Assembly (NCBI GenBank): GCA_914767715.1
Contig: OU612067.1
Coordinates: forward strand, 20,496,162-20,560,161
Origin: Membranipora membranacea
Taxonomy: Eukaryota > Bryozoa > Gymnolaemata > Cheilostomatida > Membraniporidae
Length of the DNA stretch: 64,000 bases
Direction of reading: 5' to 3'
Shown one piece after another: positions 23,081 to 36,800 of the stretch (positions are counted from its first letter, which is position 1; every line of letters starts with the position of its first letter). Made by a program: the position numbers and the translations under genes. The notes below the pieces were generated by a model, which saw only the letters and a list, made by a program, of their open reading frames with translations, had not been told where the DNA came from and searched no databases.

Positions 23081-26000
23081 ATGGAAGGTAAAGCAGCAAC
23101 CACTCCATGGAAAGGCTGGAATGTCAATACAACCCCAGCAGCCCCCGCAATACTTGAAGATGTTATGAGCCAGGTAGGTACATCATCACATTGAATTGAT
23201 TGTTGTATTAAATTTGTAAGAATTGTGAGAAAATCATATCCATGGCAAGATGGTAGGTACGAAAAACCGAACCACGAACTCACGAACTACGAACCCTCTA
23301 AAAACCGAACTCAGTATTATCCTCTCCTGCTTAAATCAATTTGCTCAAAGTTTAAATTGTCAGTAGCCAATGAAATGTCATGTTTTTGATAAGTGACCAA
23401 TAATATAACAGACATCAAACTTTGACTTTTAATAGAACTCATTGCATCCTAACTAGGTGCACTAGCTCAAGGTCACTTGATGAAAAATTATGGAGAGCAA
23501 GATGGCACAGTTTGGTCAATGAGTTCATTGGTTTGGTACACACCAAGTAGATGTCATCGTCAAATTAGTCATCATGAATCCAAATGAACTTTTGCATTGG
23601 AGAGAGGAATGGTTTGACTATATATATATTCCTGCAAGTTTGAAAATGATGGAGGTATGTGGAGCTACTACAGAAGGCTGTTATGGAGGACACACCACAC
23701 TTATTTATTAGAAATGGTCACAGTTTAGTAAATTGGAGCCCCTTTGACTCGTCACAGGAGGAGCAGAAGGCTGCCTCCTGAATCATCACCTCTCAACAGT
23801 ATGTACTATGGGTGTTGGCCTATCTTGAAATATTGTTTTAAAAGTTCATGGCTGTTCTTTGGTTTCAAACAAAGTATGAGGGGGAAAGTAGGACCTCTAG
23901 TATACATTAAAATTCTTCTATAAAAATAATTTATTTACTATATATATAACTATAACTGTTAACTGTGAGGTCTTACATACAGCATTTTGTGCTACTCTAA
24001 GAGATATCAGATCAGTGTTGCCTCTCTGAAATTTACATTAGCTTGATCAGGCTTCATCATCTATGAAATGATCCTACTAGTATGAAAGTGGTTAGGCAAA
24101 TACTATATATCAACTGCATATTCTGTAATAACTAACATAAGAAATCTTGTGTTTGTAGATATCCATGCGGGCCCTTCCTCATTACAACCTCAGCTATTGA
24201 TTTCTCTGACTCGTACCACAGAATACAAAATTATTTTGGTCCGATGGGCAGACTAACATGCTGTACTATAGCTGTGTAACGAAGTCAGGTTCAAGCTGTG
24301 GTGGCCCGGACTAAACTGATAATGATAATATCCTAGTCTTCTGAAACGGCATCGTGTAAAACAACTACATAGTAATTAAGCTGCAAGTTGGGTCAGGTAT
24401 GTACCAAAATTAATTGGTGTATTATTCATTTTATCCCAGTCGAGCATGATTGATAATGTAATGTGGTGTGAGCTTCACCAGTCACCATCTAGCCATAAAA
24501 AAGCAAATAATATTAACCGGCAATGAAGAAACGGGGAGCTTGCCTCATGCTGCCCTAAAGCTATGAGTAGAGCGCAGTGAGCAAAAAGTGAGTTTTAGAT
24601 TTTAACATAGGATATCAAAAACTTCTCTTTGAATTTGAATGTGATATTTTCTGTTTTTTTAGTTACGCAGTACCAGAAGTCACAGCACAATCCTAGTGAT
24701 AGCTGTTATGCAACAGTGATGGCTTGATAGTTAGCTGTCATTAACAACGTACATTGCCACTACGATTGGATAGGAACTGCTTTATGTCCCCGATGGTCTA
24801 CCATCACACGTGTATTCACAGCCATGAATGCTCACACTTCACCTGAGCCATTACTATTCTCTCAGGCCTTTTTTTCTGCCTCTCGATTTTCCGCTTTTTC
24901 AGGCACCATAATATACAAATAAGTTCATTGAATACACGTGTAAACACCATCAACAGTCTCTTCTCTGAACCATTACCTTTATTTGAATGCGCATATAATA
25001 TGTTATCTGATTGGATCACCTTATCACTCAAACAGTGCAATGATCTCATAAACATAGTATTTGCAAGCATCATTTAGTAAGTAAAAGCATCACTGCGTGC
25101 ATTTGTGCATAATCACTCAATTATCCAGGATCAGTCGCACCACCATGGTAATAATCACTAAGTTTGAACTTGGTGGCTCCCAGCTCTCCGGAACCTCTGT
25201 CTCAATCTGGAAATCGTTCAGGCCATGATCTAGCCTGGTGTCTCTTCTAGAACAAAATCCCCTTCTTTGTTCAGTCGGGGACAAACTCCCTGCTCCCCTC
25301 CCTGTTCCCTTCCCACTCTCCCTGCTCATATGTCCCAAACTCTCTGCTGGGATTGGAGTTGTCCTCTACCATTTGCCAAAGTGCAAGAGAGGATAACTGT
25401 TCATCAACGTTTTGACTTTTGTTACAAAGAACATCATTGGCCGAAATTATGTTATCAGACACATTGAAGGTTCGGTTTTTTAAAGGTTCGTAGCTTGTGA
25501 GTTCGTGTTCGGTTTTTCGTACCTACCGATGGCAAGAGCAGTAAATAAGTGATCCATATCTTGACATAAACCGCTAACCAGCAGCAGCTGAATGTTATAA
25601 TGAGGTACTCCATACAGTTCCTCAGTAGATACAGTAGGCTCTCTACCACAGGCGTCCGGAGTTACCTTTGTGAACTTTGCCAATGCCCATGATCAACCAC
25701 CGCCAGACAAATGTTTGTTTGGGGGGATGGACATTGGCAAAGTATACATGCTTGTAACTCCAGATGCCTATGCTCTCTACAGGTGGAATTTAGTGGTCAT
25801 AATAATAATACTATACACGTCGCTAGACTGTGATAAGCCTTCAAGGCATGCATCGTATGGTAGCATCTACGACTGACAAGTCAGAGTAGAATGAACCCGA
25901 GTCGAGGTAGTTGATTCATAAACCATAGGAAGCAAAAGTCCTTTCCTTTGGTATTTAATGCATGCTAAAATAGTTTGATGTAGATATTTTATCTGTTTTA

Positions 26001-29000
26001 GGAATTGGCAGAAGAGATGGAGAGAGAGGAAATTGAGAAAATCTACGGGAAGACAGAGTATCCTGAGTTAGCTGATCAGGGCTGTAGCTCGGCACAGGGG
26101 TAAGTTCAACCTCAAATATGGCTCCATGCTATGATCAGGACTATTTCAAGTTTGATCTGGTTTGCCTACAATTGGAAATGCTGCCGCAAAACTGATGAGC
26201 CGAAGCAAAAACTGCGAAAAGTCCGCACTCTATGCTTGCCGCCTGGCGCCTATCATTGAAGCAGGAGCAATTCCTTATGCAGACAAACCTGATCAATCAT
26301 GATCAAGATCTGAACCAATTGTCTTCAATTTTCGTCACCTGGTGGCTCCTTAAATTATACTAATAGTTATCACAACATATCACTTTGTAGGCCAACACAC
26401 TTAGTACTCTTTATAACAACAAGCCACAACACAAGACTTACCTGGTACATTTAGTGGACATTTCCAGAAGTTTGTATACATGCGGGGAAATCAAAATATC
26501 AAGATATGTTTCATACAATGACTATAGAGTGAATGCTTACAAGACTTACCTGGTACATTTACTGTACATTTCCAGAAGTTTGTATATGTGCGGGGATATC
26601 AAAATATGAATCTTGCGATGATTATAGAGTGAATGATATCCCAGCTGAGTTTTTAGTCGGTGAGGCGGACGAGGGTGACACATCTAATGATCTGCTAATG
26701 GCTCAGATGCTGCAGATGGAATTTGATAAGGAGGCCGATAAAATGCTCAAGAGAGAGCAGGATAATTATAATAGAAACAGCAAGGTAAGAAAATAAGATA
26801 AGATTTTAGTTTTTTTTTTATTGGTAAATCTGTCAAAGAAAGTTTACAATTGTTTAAAGAGGCTCTGTGTTTGTAATGGCATATCATTTAAAAACATTGA
26901 TACTGGTAAGTATAAAACAATGTAAAAATCTTTGTACCATAAGGAGAACTGAGTAGTTTGATACATATAAAGGTTTTTTTTACTTTGACCAATGCTTTTT
27001 TAAGGCAAATACAGACCATGCGTCACATTGCTATACTTAGTGATAGCAATGCGATGCTCAAGAAAAAAATCTTTACATGTTGTTAGAATTTTTACATCTA
27101 TTGACATATTTTGCAACATTTAATAAGTAGGTGACATATCCTTTTTTTCTCCTTTGCTTCATATCTTATGAGCAGTGTTGTAACAGTTATCTGTCCCCCT
27201 GCATGTGAAACAGGCCGCCAGGCATTAACCGAAGATATCATCTATTAATGATGTTGGTATAATATTCTTTCAAAAGAGCGACCTCATATCAAACATATTT
27301 CCATGTTTTCTGATACTGATACAGGATAAAAAAGGAGGAATGGTATCTTAGTAATTTAGTATAATGTTATCGGTGATATATGAGCGAAATTGTGACACTG
27401 TGGTCTTGTTTCAGATTCAAGTATCATATGAGAGATACAGAAACATCCACCCGTCACAGCAACAAGAAATTTACTCAGATGAGGAGGAAGAGGCTTATGA
27501 ACATAAACTCGAGAGTCATAATATGCAGTTCAATAAGAAAAAAGGTAGATATATAAGAAAAACAGTTGACATCTAAGAAAAAAAGAAGGGTTGACCCACA
27601 CTCTAGTCACAGACTATCTGGCTGACCCATGCTTCAATTTACTTTCTATTGAACATTTAAAACTCTTAATTTACAATGTTTCTTTATAGCAGACTACAAA
27701 AAAAAAGAGAAAAAAAGATAAAGTGTAGATATCTAAGAAGAAAAGGTGGATATTTACCACCATGTAAATACCTCTCACAACTTTAGGTGTATAGCTCACA
27801 TAATTATGATCGCCGAAGACCCGAGGATGAATTCAAATTAAATTTAAATATCCATGGACGTTAATTTCATCTGTTGTAGGTTTGAGAGGGGCAGGAAAGT
27901 CGATAGTGACCAAGCATGACCCTGAGCTTTCCAGCAGAAAGAACGCTACAAATGCACTAGAGAAATTCTCCATGAATATGGACACTGGTAAGAGCAACTG
28001 AAGACACACACAACTTCGGCTCTCAATTGAACCTTGTGTTATACTCGTTAATTAATCATGGCTGATATATTAATCAGACTGGAACTTGTTTATTATATTC
28101 TGCCTGCATTTCAGGTAACTCCCAATCTACTGATAAGCAGCCGGCTACTCGATGGAGGCAACTTAAAATTTAAGTAAATTGGATCAAACTTGGTTCATGG
28201 AACACATGTCTGAGCCTTTTCTCCCATGTGCTATCCTGTAATTGATCAAAAGTATTGTTTGAGGGCACTAGTATCAACTGAGCAGAATCACTAACTGTAG
28301 ATCCCGGCTCTTCTGTGCTGCCTTCGTCAGAAGCCTCCCCCCTCCCACCCCCTTTCCTGCCCCTAAAAAAAGTGGTTTTGACATGCTGTTCCTATCTTTA
28401 CTTTTTTTAGGTGACACGGACAGGTACAACACAAAACTACCAAACAAAGTCTATAATAAGCTGAGAGTTCATGCCGTGTCAGAGGCTAAGCGCGCCGCCC
28501 GACTTCATGAGAAGAAGGATCAGTCCACAGCTACGCAGGCGGTCGATCAGAGGACCAGACTTCTTCTATTCAAAATGCTTAATGAGGGACTTTTGACCGA
28601 AGTACATGGAGTAATCAGTGTCGGTATGTAACATAAAGCTATAGTAGCGCCTCCCCATACTTGGTATCATTTTGAAGGTCTCAGTCTAATTAAGAGCACC
28701 ATGACAAGATTTTAAATAGCCCATGGTCACAGTTGAAACCATTAGCTATACTGAAATGAAAATTCTTCAGAACTTTTCTCAACCACTAAGGTTGTCTCCT
28801 CTTTATTGGTGTATGACATGTAAATATGTATGGAATGTTTGAATTTCAAATCATGTTACCCGTAAGTTGGGAAAAATCTTTGAGAGATATGATAATTGCC
28901 AAGCAATAAGTCAAATCCCAAACAGCGCTACCATGGCCTTTATATTACAGAGCCACTAGACCAAATAATATTTTCTTAGCTAATCATGAAACTAGCAGCA

Positions 29001-32000
29001 TTTTGGAATAAGTTGCAAGTGGACCTCTAACCCTAATGAATTACTCTAGATGATGCTTCATAAATTGACTGATTCACACATCCAAATGATATTTTCATAG
29101 ATAGCCATGAAATTAGCAGCATTTAGAATGAGTTACACATGAACCTTTCCCTCTAATGAAATACTCAAGATGACATAAGATAATATTACCGAGTAACACA
29201 TCTAAATAATATTCACACCAAAGTAGTTGTCATAGGGGCATTTAGAAAGAGTTTATAATGGACCCTATTGGTAGTGAAGTAATCTGGTGAATACATCTGA
29301 TTTGTAAATCCCCGTTGATCATTGACAGATCCCTCATTCTCGGGTTGATGATCGATGACTCTGACCTGCTTTGCAAGTTAGTGATACCTGGCTTCCCCCT
29401 TTAAAATCCTTTAATTCTATGTCTTTGTACAGAGACATTTCTTTGAGGTTTTGTAAACCGACAATATATTGTCCCTAAGTTAGAGGCTAGTCTGTAGTGG
29501 TTTAGGGCTGTATTTATTGATTGACCTTTTCAGTTATATATTTATAGGTAAGGAGTCGGCAGTCTTACACGCTAATGGAGGAGAGAAGGAAACGCCAAAC
29601 CACGAGATCACACAGCTACCTGATGAAGTTGTCCTCAAGGTAAATCTCTTCAGTGTCATGAAGTTCTCAGCCTCGCTTATATCAATGATCTATCTGCGCT
29701 GTGCAAAAAACTCTTCATGGGAAGGCTGTTGATAATTTACTATATCATGTGTCTTTTTGTACAGTGTGTAACCACATGAGTACTGTATTTTCTTCGGCAA
29801 TATACTCTTTAAGTATACTCACTGCATGGTTGGGTTGCTTTTTGTTTGTGTTTGGAGTTGGTTTCTCCTTGACATTGAGTGGACAACTTCTAATCAGCTG
29901 TTAGAGTTAATCATACATAAGAAATACTTTTGGTCATCAACAAAATCAACAAAATGATGATTGATTTCAGGTTTTCAAAACAACACTTGCTGAATTTAAA
30001 AACCGAGAGAAGTATGTGAGGGGTGACTTTCGATTGGCCAACGAGTTCAAGAAACAGAATCCGAGAAAAATCATGAAAATGTGGGCTGAGAAAGAGATGC
30101 TGAACTTGAAGCGCATGAAGAAATTTGGGATTTGCTGTCCTGAGGTTTGTATAGCGCATAACATGACCACAGCATGCACAAGTTATGGTTTGGCGTCTTT
30201 GCAGAATGGCATCTATAATGTGACTTGCTACAGTCTTTGTTTAAATAAGACTGTTACTGATATACTAGAAGGAAATAGTCTGCTAAATTACTGAGGTCAT
30301 AAAGCCGGTGATAGTGGTGCATTCAAATGATTATTGCTTCAAATCGCATGTCCTGTCGATCAACTGACTTCTCATAATGCTTAAACTTGAGATAGCCTGC
30401 AATCGTGATAGTATCATATAGTTTGCAACATTCATATCAGAAAATATCCAATGAGATGATTTTCTGGAATGCTGATGATTAGCTTTAGGTGTCTGAACTA
30501 AGGAATTCAAGGCGGAAGCTGACTCTGTAGGAATGATGTGATCACCTTTTATTAAGTCTATTTTACACCTTCCTCACAATATCTCCTCTGTTTCAGGTGT
30601 ACAAACTGAAGCGCCACATACTAGTCATGCAGTTCATAGGACACGATCAGGTAGCAGCTCCTAAGCTGAAGGACGCTAAACTTAGTAAGGAACAGCTGTG
30701 TAGTGCTTATAGACAAGTCATCGATGGTGTCACAAATCTATACAAGTAAGTGTTGTTCCTCCTCCTCTACCATGGAATCAAGGCTTTTAGTAGATCATTC
30801 TTGATCCAATTTATCTGTATTTAAGTTGCTCTAGCCGAAAATACACGAAATTCAGAAAGGTTGATCAAACTAGGCCTATTCCATTACAAAGAAAATTTTG
30901 GTCCTTACAACTTTACTGATAATGGGTGTACACTGCAGAACTCGCTATTGGCCATGAAATCTGACTAGAGTACAAACAATTACACTGTGATCGTCAGTCA
31001 GTCGATAATTGATGATAGACTAAGCCCATCACAAAGATTGCGTGGCAAGTATAAATTTATGTCAACTGTGTTACGGCACCAGTGTGCCATCCAGAGTTGA
31101 TTGTTTTGTTACTGATGATTGATTGATTGGCATGGTATTTGACAGCAGGTGCTAAGACCGTTTTTCTATGTATGAAATCACCTGTACAAATACCATGCCA
31201 TGACAGATATTATATTGTGATTTTTTTGCTACTGGCCAGCTGTGCCACTGTTTGTCTAGTACTACCTGATTTGGCTGTAGCGGGCCATTAACCCTAGCCG
31301 ACCTGGAGTCGAATAATGGACTATGGCTTGCCATATTGCCTAATACCTTCAAAATTGAAGTTGGCGATACTAATACTAATACTAATACTGACTCAACGAT
31401 CCTATTTGGTTGCAGGAGGTGTTCTCTCGTACACGCTGACTTGAGTGAATATAATCTTCTTTGGCATGAGGCACAAGTCGTGTTCATAGACGTCAGTCAG
31501 GCTGTAGATTTGTCACATCCACTCGCTCACGAGTTCTTACTTAGGGACTGTAAGAATGTCGTACATTACTTCAGCAAGCATGATAGTCATGGTTTGAAGG
31601 TAAGGAATGAGGATGGGTCTTAAATCAACCAAGACCTTAATTTGGATCACCAATGTTATTGAGAGAGCTGCCTTGCTGTACCCAAATTAAACCATTTCTG
31701 AAACGTTTGCCCATATTACTTTTATTATCAGGTTTTACCCAACTTGGTCGCTCCCACTCTACTGGGGAATTGCTTAAGGGGAGCAACTCTAAATGTAGAT
31801 ACATTGGATTAAGTTTGTTCTATATCACCTTGTGAATCTGTAGCTATAATAATATTCTAATGGATACTTTTGAGGGAAATATAGCGATGGCATTAAAATC
31901 TATAAATGGTGGAGGACTGCTTGATGATCTCGGTTATATGAGTCATTTATGACTGCGAGAAAGGTTGCTCAGTCTAAGTGATTGCAGAATCTAATACCGA

Positions 32001-32448
32001 TATTCTTACCCCACAATTAAAGCTGACCGCCTGGAATGACAATCGGTTTGTTTGACAAAGTATCCTTGTAACTTTTTTGTAGATCCCAACTGAGTATGAA
32101 CTTTTCAACGAGATCACAGGTATGGGACTGAATACAACTGTGACAGAAGAGGAATTTCTCCAGCAGATCCAGGAATATGAGAAAGAGTTCTCTGCCTATG
32201 AACTTGACAGCCAGCGAAAAGAATTTGCCTTTGATCACATGTTTAGCAAACATCAGTCTGAAAAACAGACTGCTGGAATCAACCAATCAAGTGAAGAGGG
32301 AAGTGAAGAAGAGGCAGAGTCTGATGGTGGACAGGAAGAGGCGGAGTCTGATGACGGACAGGAAGAGGCGGAGTTAGAAGATGATATGAATGATTTATCT
32401 TTAGCAAATGAAGATACAGCCCCTCAGATAGAGACTAGTGATACCTAA
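23081..32448 (+). CDS. RIOK3: Atypical serine/threonine kinase RIO3 (11 exons, 587 aa)
   Basis: Exons 23081-23173, 26002-26099, 26628-26784, 27415-27544, 27880-27987, 28411-28623, 29548-29639, 29971-30144, 30597-30745, 31416-31599 and 32083-32448 sum to 1764 bases with consistent phases. RIOK3 acts in late 40S pre-rRNA maturation; vertebrate RIOK3 also touches MDA5 signalling. The N-terminal family-specific part shows ILEDVMSQELAEEMEREE, then DLLMAQMLQMEFDKEADKML, both characteristic of RIO3 rather than RIO1 or RIO2. The kinase domain has the flexible-loop motif SVGKESAVLHA (about 265-275), the likely nucleotide-binding lysine near 297-300 (VVLKVFKTT), the catalytic loop HADLSEYN (411-418, Asp413) and the metal-binding IDVSQ (429-433). 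The C-terminus is a longer acidic tail with a repeated GQEEAESD. Slightly longer than human RIOK3 (519 aa). Intron 1 carries a 2.3-kb transposon. Confidence 0.95.
23251..25528. mobile_element. 2.28-kb TIR DNA transposon with 9-bp target-site duplication (Mutator-like)
   Basis: The ends are near-identical inverted repeats of about 58 bases: GGTAGGTACGAAAAACCGAA inward from 23252 and the same on the other strand from 25527. The repeats are rich in CGAAC or CGAACT units. The 9 bases ATGGCAAGA flank both sides (23242-23250 and 25529-25537). A 9-bp duplication is usual for Mutator-like elements. No transposase was recognised inside; short minus-strand frames (24816-25073, 25117-25338, 25271-25462) match nothing I know. 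Probably non-autonomous. It occupies most of RIOK3 intron 1. Confidence 0.85.
26148..26322. mobile_element. Copy of the dispersed palindromic MITE family
   Basis: Starts with CAAGTTTGATCTGGTTTGCC and ends with CAGACAAACCTGATCAATC plus GATCAAGATCTG, with GCAATTCC blocks inside. It begins just after the exon-2 donor in RIOK3 intron 2. Confidence 0.5.
26431..26636 (+). repeat. Tandem duplication copying the RIOK3 exon-3 acceptor
   Basis: Two units begin with ACAAGACTTACCTGGTACAT at 26431 and 26539. Each ends with a TATAG acceptor followed by AGTGAATG, the first bases of exon 3; the real acceptor is after 26627 and the decoy after 26527. Using the decoy would add 100 bases and shift the frame. 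Confidence 0.8.
28105..28200. mobile_element. Partial copy of the dispersed palindromic MITE family
   Basis: GCCTGCATTTCAGGTAACTC at the left and AAATTGGATCAAACTTGG at the right, in RIOK3 intron 5. Confidence 0.5.
28965..29290. repeat. Three diverged tandem units, about 120 bp each
   Basis: Repeated blocks in order: CCAAATAATATTTTC-like, ATCATGAAACTAGCAGCATTT-like, a GAATAAGTT-like block, GGACC, then TAATGAA-TACTC. The third unit is most degraded. Intronic (RIOK3 intron 6), non-coding. Confidence 0.5.
31680..31818. mobile_element. Degraded copy of the dispersed palindromic MITE family
   Basis: Contains the family blocks TTGGTCGCTCCC and GGGGAGCAACTCTAAATG followed by TACATTGGATTAAGTTTG. It lies in RIOK3 intron 10. 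Confidence 0.45.
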
Positions 32449-33822
32449 CTATCTAAATTCATAACCGCAAACTAGCTGTAGTGATCATTCAAACTTTGAT
32501 CAATTAATTATCATTGCTTACACTTAGTATTTACCACATATCATGCTAGCTCCCAAATATATCTATATCAATCTAACATATATATCGAAAGATTTTGCCA
32601 ATGTTGATAAGAGAGGAGCCTTCCAATGGCGTGAATTGTTATTGCTGCCCACAGCCAAGTGAGCAAGGTTAGGTGCAAAACAATATCTTGTTTGAGATTT
32701 CACACCATGATCAATGAGGGTAGATGAACATGTGGGTGGACTTGAAATATCATGCTTGCTGTCAGTGGTTTAGTTGTAACCTCCCCCTTGTAAAGATTTG
32801 TCAAGTAGCTTGCCTTTTGAAGAAAGGTCGTTGCTGGGACATCAGTCAATGCTTTAAGGTAAAGCTCCCACAATTTTAGCAAGATCCATTGATATTAATT
32901 GATATATATATATATAATAATTAATATGACATATCAGTGGCTAGATCTAGATCCAATTACTGACACAAAGTTATATACCGATGTTATTTCTCCACAAATA
33001 GCCATAAATCTATCGTGTAATTTACCACTAATCCAGAATTCATATTGACGGTTGTAACTAGTCTCTAACACCAGGAAAACTGTTTCTGCACTCAAACTAA
33101 TGATAGTGGCATTTTGCTAAGGATCTAACTTTCTTCATTTGAAAAAGTTTAAATTGTTGAACACAGGACACCTCTAAAGAAGTCGTGCTTGGAGATCCAC
33201 CTACATGTAACCAGATTTTAGAATCAATCATCTTGTGATAGTCTTTATCATATTTTGCAGATAGTACCAAGCATTTGTTTCATTGATCAAGTCATCATTC
33301 TGACATGGTTTATCTTACGAAAAATTTGATATGAAACAATATCTGCGTTGCATAGTCATTACATTAGCCTTGTCACCTGACAACGTTTTCGGCAGTCGTG
33401 ACAATGCTATCATTACATAACATCTCAAAAATATGAGAAATTGAACACACCTGCCAATGAGTCTGAAACACTAAATTTACCTGATATCAGTGATATAATA
33501 AATGAAGAAACGGACATGAGACATCGCATCAAAACGGTGAGTGAATCGTCACAAATATCAAATAATGTTTCAGAAAGAATATCATGTCACCAGAATCACC
33601 ATTTGATTGGGCGCAAACCAGGAATGAGCTTGAGAAAACACATTAAATTAACAATCATACATTATGGTAAACAGTATTGTCAAAAGAGGCAATATTGGCT
33701 GAGGGGCATTAACAAGCGGGACCGATATAAGCAGCCTGCCAACTCCTGCTGTAACGCAAGCCTTCATTCATATTTAGCAGATCCTGTAGATATATTGCCT
33801 AAGTAACTGTTATTGACAAGCA
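32449..33822. other. Convergent 3' intergenic region between RIOK3 and DNAJC21
   Basis: Both genes end toward this 1.4-kb stretch. A plus-strand open frame of 121 codons (33441-33806) ends 17 bases before the DNAJC21 stop. It has no recognised domain and no clear splice partner, so I do not call it a gene. No canonical AATAAA close to either stop was found. Confidence 0.5.
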
Positions 33823-36800
33823 TCACCTTTTCTTGTTTTTAGACCTTTTAGTTTTAGCCTGCTGCCCTGAGTTTTGACTATTGTCCGCTATGGTGCTATC
33901 TGCACTTTTGATAGCAGCGTGTCCAGTTTTCTTGATATGGTCGAACAGCTTATTCCTAGATGACAAGACTTCATTACACACCTCGCATACCAGATCTGAC
34001 ATCTAGAAATATATTACAGTGTAAGCTGGTTAATTGAAAACTTCATAATTCAAAACTCCTGTTAATTCAGACAAGGAAAATTGGTCCCTTCAGCCATTTC
34101 TCAATGCATTCTAATATCATTTAATTCATATATATTACAAGATGATATAAACCTTATTGAGCCATAACCCTTCAAAAGTTTTTTGATTTGGTAGCGTAAC
34201 TTTAATTTTGGTGTTTGGTAGCCATGGTGCTTCCGGGGGGGCTTCAGGCAAGAGTTTGGGAGGAGGCACAAACTACCATGATCTTCTTTGCACTTGAGAG
34301 TAGTAAATACTAGCCAGAGTTCAGTTAAGCTAGTATTGATAGCTGGCACTGATTTCATCCAATGTAATGATGTTGGGTAAACATTATAGCTAGCCTTAAT
34401 TTCTGGTATTGCTAGCTTGCCCACATTGGCGAATCAATCCGACCATAATTACCACCATATCTCTGAAGCCATCTAAAATCTTCTTTGGTGTAATTTTCAC
34501 AACCCATACTTGCCAGCATTTCTCTGAAGCCATCTAAAAACTTCTTTGGCTTTTTTAAGCAGTAATTTTCACAAACCATACCTTATCTTTAGACATGACT
34601 ATATTAACGGTGGTGTCATTCTGCTTCTTCTTCGCTTTCTTCTTATTCTTATTTGCAGATTTGTGAACAAAATCACTGATATCCTCCACCTGTATGCAAC
34701 CAAACAAACCAATTATGTAAATTAACAATATATATTTAGAAAATATAATAATCAATATAACTATTATTACTCCATAGTTTATAGTTTAGCTTGTTTGCTA
34801 GCGGGTAGCTACCGGCGGTACTCTTAAGTCTTTTGATTGGGACCAAAGGAGGAGACTTGAAGTATCTGGACATTTATAAACTGTTGTAGGGGCTCACACA
34901 CCTAAGTGTTCAGAGAGACGGAAACAACTGTAAGTCAGTAAGTCAATAATATTATTAATAATAATTATAGATAAATAAATATTGATAATAATGAATAATA
35001 ACTATTAATTATAGATTATTATCATTTACAATATTATTAATAATTATTAATAATAATGAATAATTATTAATAAATACTACTGACAATTATTAATAATTAT
35101 TAATAATAATGAATAATTATTAATAAATACTACTGACAATTATTAATAATATTATTAATAATAAACATTAACTATTATTAATAATTATTAATAATATTAT
35201 CAGTAAACCATGTCTAAGTCAGTAAGTCAATAATATTACTAAGCATACCTCCTGCTCTGCAGGTTCAGGTGTCTTCTCCCTCTCAGGTAGATCTGTCTGC
35301 TCTGATGTTTGATTCATCTGATCATCTGAGGAGATATTGGTAGCACCTAATCTATCACAGAGGACTGCATCTTCATCCTGCAAAAAAAAAAGAGATGTGA
35401 AAGTTCCCTTTATAGTATACAGTAAATATCTAACTAAGGATCTAGGGATAAAGTAAATCAATTTATACAGGACAAGGTGTATAGGACACAGAATATATCA
35501 TACAATATACAGGATACAATATTAATCATACAGTATATAGGATACAGTATACAATTACATACTGGATACAGTATATCTGATGGATCACACTTAAAAAAAG
35601 TACGAAGATTAAGTAGTAGGGTAGAGCAAGTAGACTTGATAGAAGGCACAAAAATAGCCTCCCTCCAGTATCAAGTCTGAACGGCCAACTGCATAACTGC
35701 TATAACTGCTATGTCAAAGTATACTCACAGAGCAAATTGACATGGGTATTGCTACCAACAACATGCATTTATCACATTCCAATTCACATGTCAGTGAGGA
35801 ACCCTGTAACAATGTGTGACTGCTGATGTCTACGACACGTTTACCTTTGCTGCTTGATGAGATTGATCTCCATCACATTCATTATCACTGCCCTCCATCA
35901 GCCTGTCAGCAGCCATCTGCTGCTGCTTCCTCTTCTTCTTCTGTTTCTTAGACAATCTATTAGCATAAAGAAGGAGTAAACAACAAATTGATGTAAAACT
36001 AATGCCCTACTCCCGACAGCTATTAAAGTGATTGTGAAAGAATCAGGTTTTTTTTAAGCATCCTAGAGTTCTCAGTGTCAACTGATTTTCACTCAAAGCT
36101 AAGATAAGAAGGTACTAAAAATGTGCTATTTGTCATACTAATAAATTAATTAAGTACATTTTTAGTTCGTTCTCATCTAAACTGGGCCACAGGCTTTTTA
36201 TGAACAGAGAGCAGTATTCTTAACTAGACTGAGAACTCTAGAATGATTCCAAAAACCTGACTATTTCACAATCATTTTGGCCAAGACAAGCAGGTTTTAA
36301 GCTTTCTATTCGGACATCTTCCATAGCTGAGGAACAAAGTTTCATTCATTCATTCCGCAGACCTTCAGGAAATTCAATTGTCAATAATGGAAAAATATGT
36401 CACTTACTACAGCAGTTTAGAGACAGTTTGTTCTGGATGCAAATGGCGTATTGTGTAATAACTAAAATCAACATTATTCAAATGTAACACAATGAATATA
36501 TATACACCGAACTCAGCCATGTGAGTGCATTGTGGGCCCATTTGCAAGTTGATACAGGTTATTCCCATGACAAATAGGCCCAACACAGAATTTGCGTTTT
36601 ATTAATGCAACTTTCTAAGAGGACAACTCTGACAATTCCTATTTGAAGGCTCGTGGTATATGTTTTACAAGGTGACGTCTAATCTAATTTCAATTCCAAA
36701 ACTGTTAAAATTCCAGGTTATGCTTACTTTTGTGGGGAGGTAATCACACTAGCCTCAGGTTCCTCAAAACTGCCTGCATCAGATAGACTGAGTTCTAGGG

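Noticed and set aside
24816-25073. 85-codon open frame in the same element
   Set aside because: No domain; composition is not protein-like and no start or splice context.
25117-25462. Transposase candidates inside the Mutator-like element
   Set aside because: The overlapping minus-strand frames are short, low-complexity in part and lack any MULE motif.
31152-31487. 111-codon minus-strand open frame
   Set aside because: Antisense shadow of RIOK3 exon 10 (HADLSEYN exon) and its upstream intron.
33441-33806. 121-codon plus-strand open frame
   Set aside because: No recognised domain, no splice or poly-A context; it sits between two convergent genes and abuts the DNAJC21 stop. Could be an exon of an unknown gene but I cannot support it.
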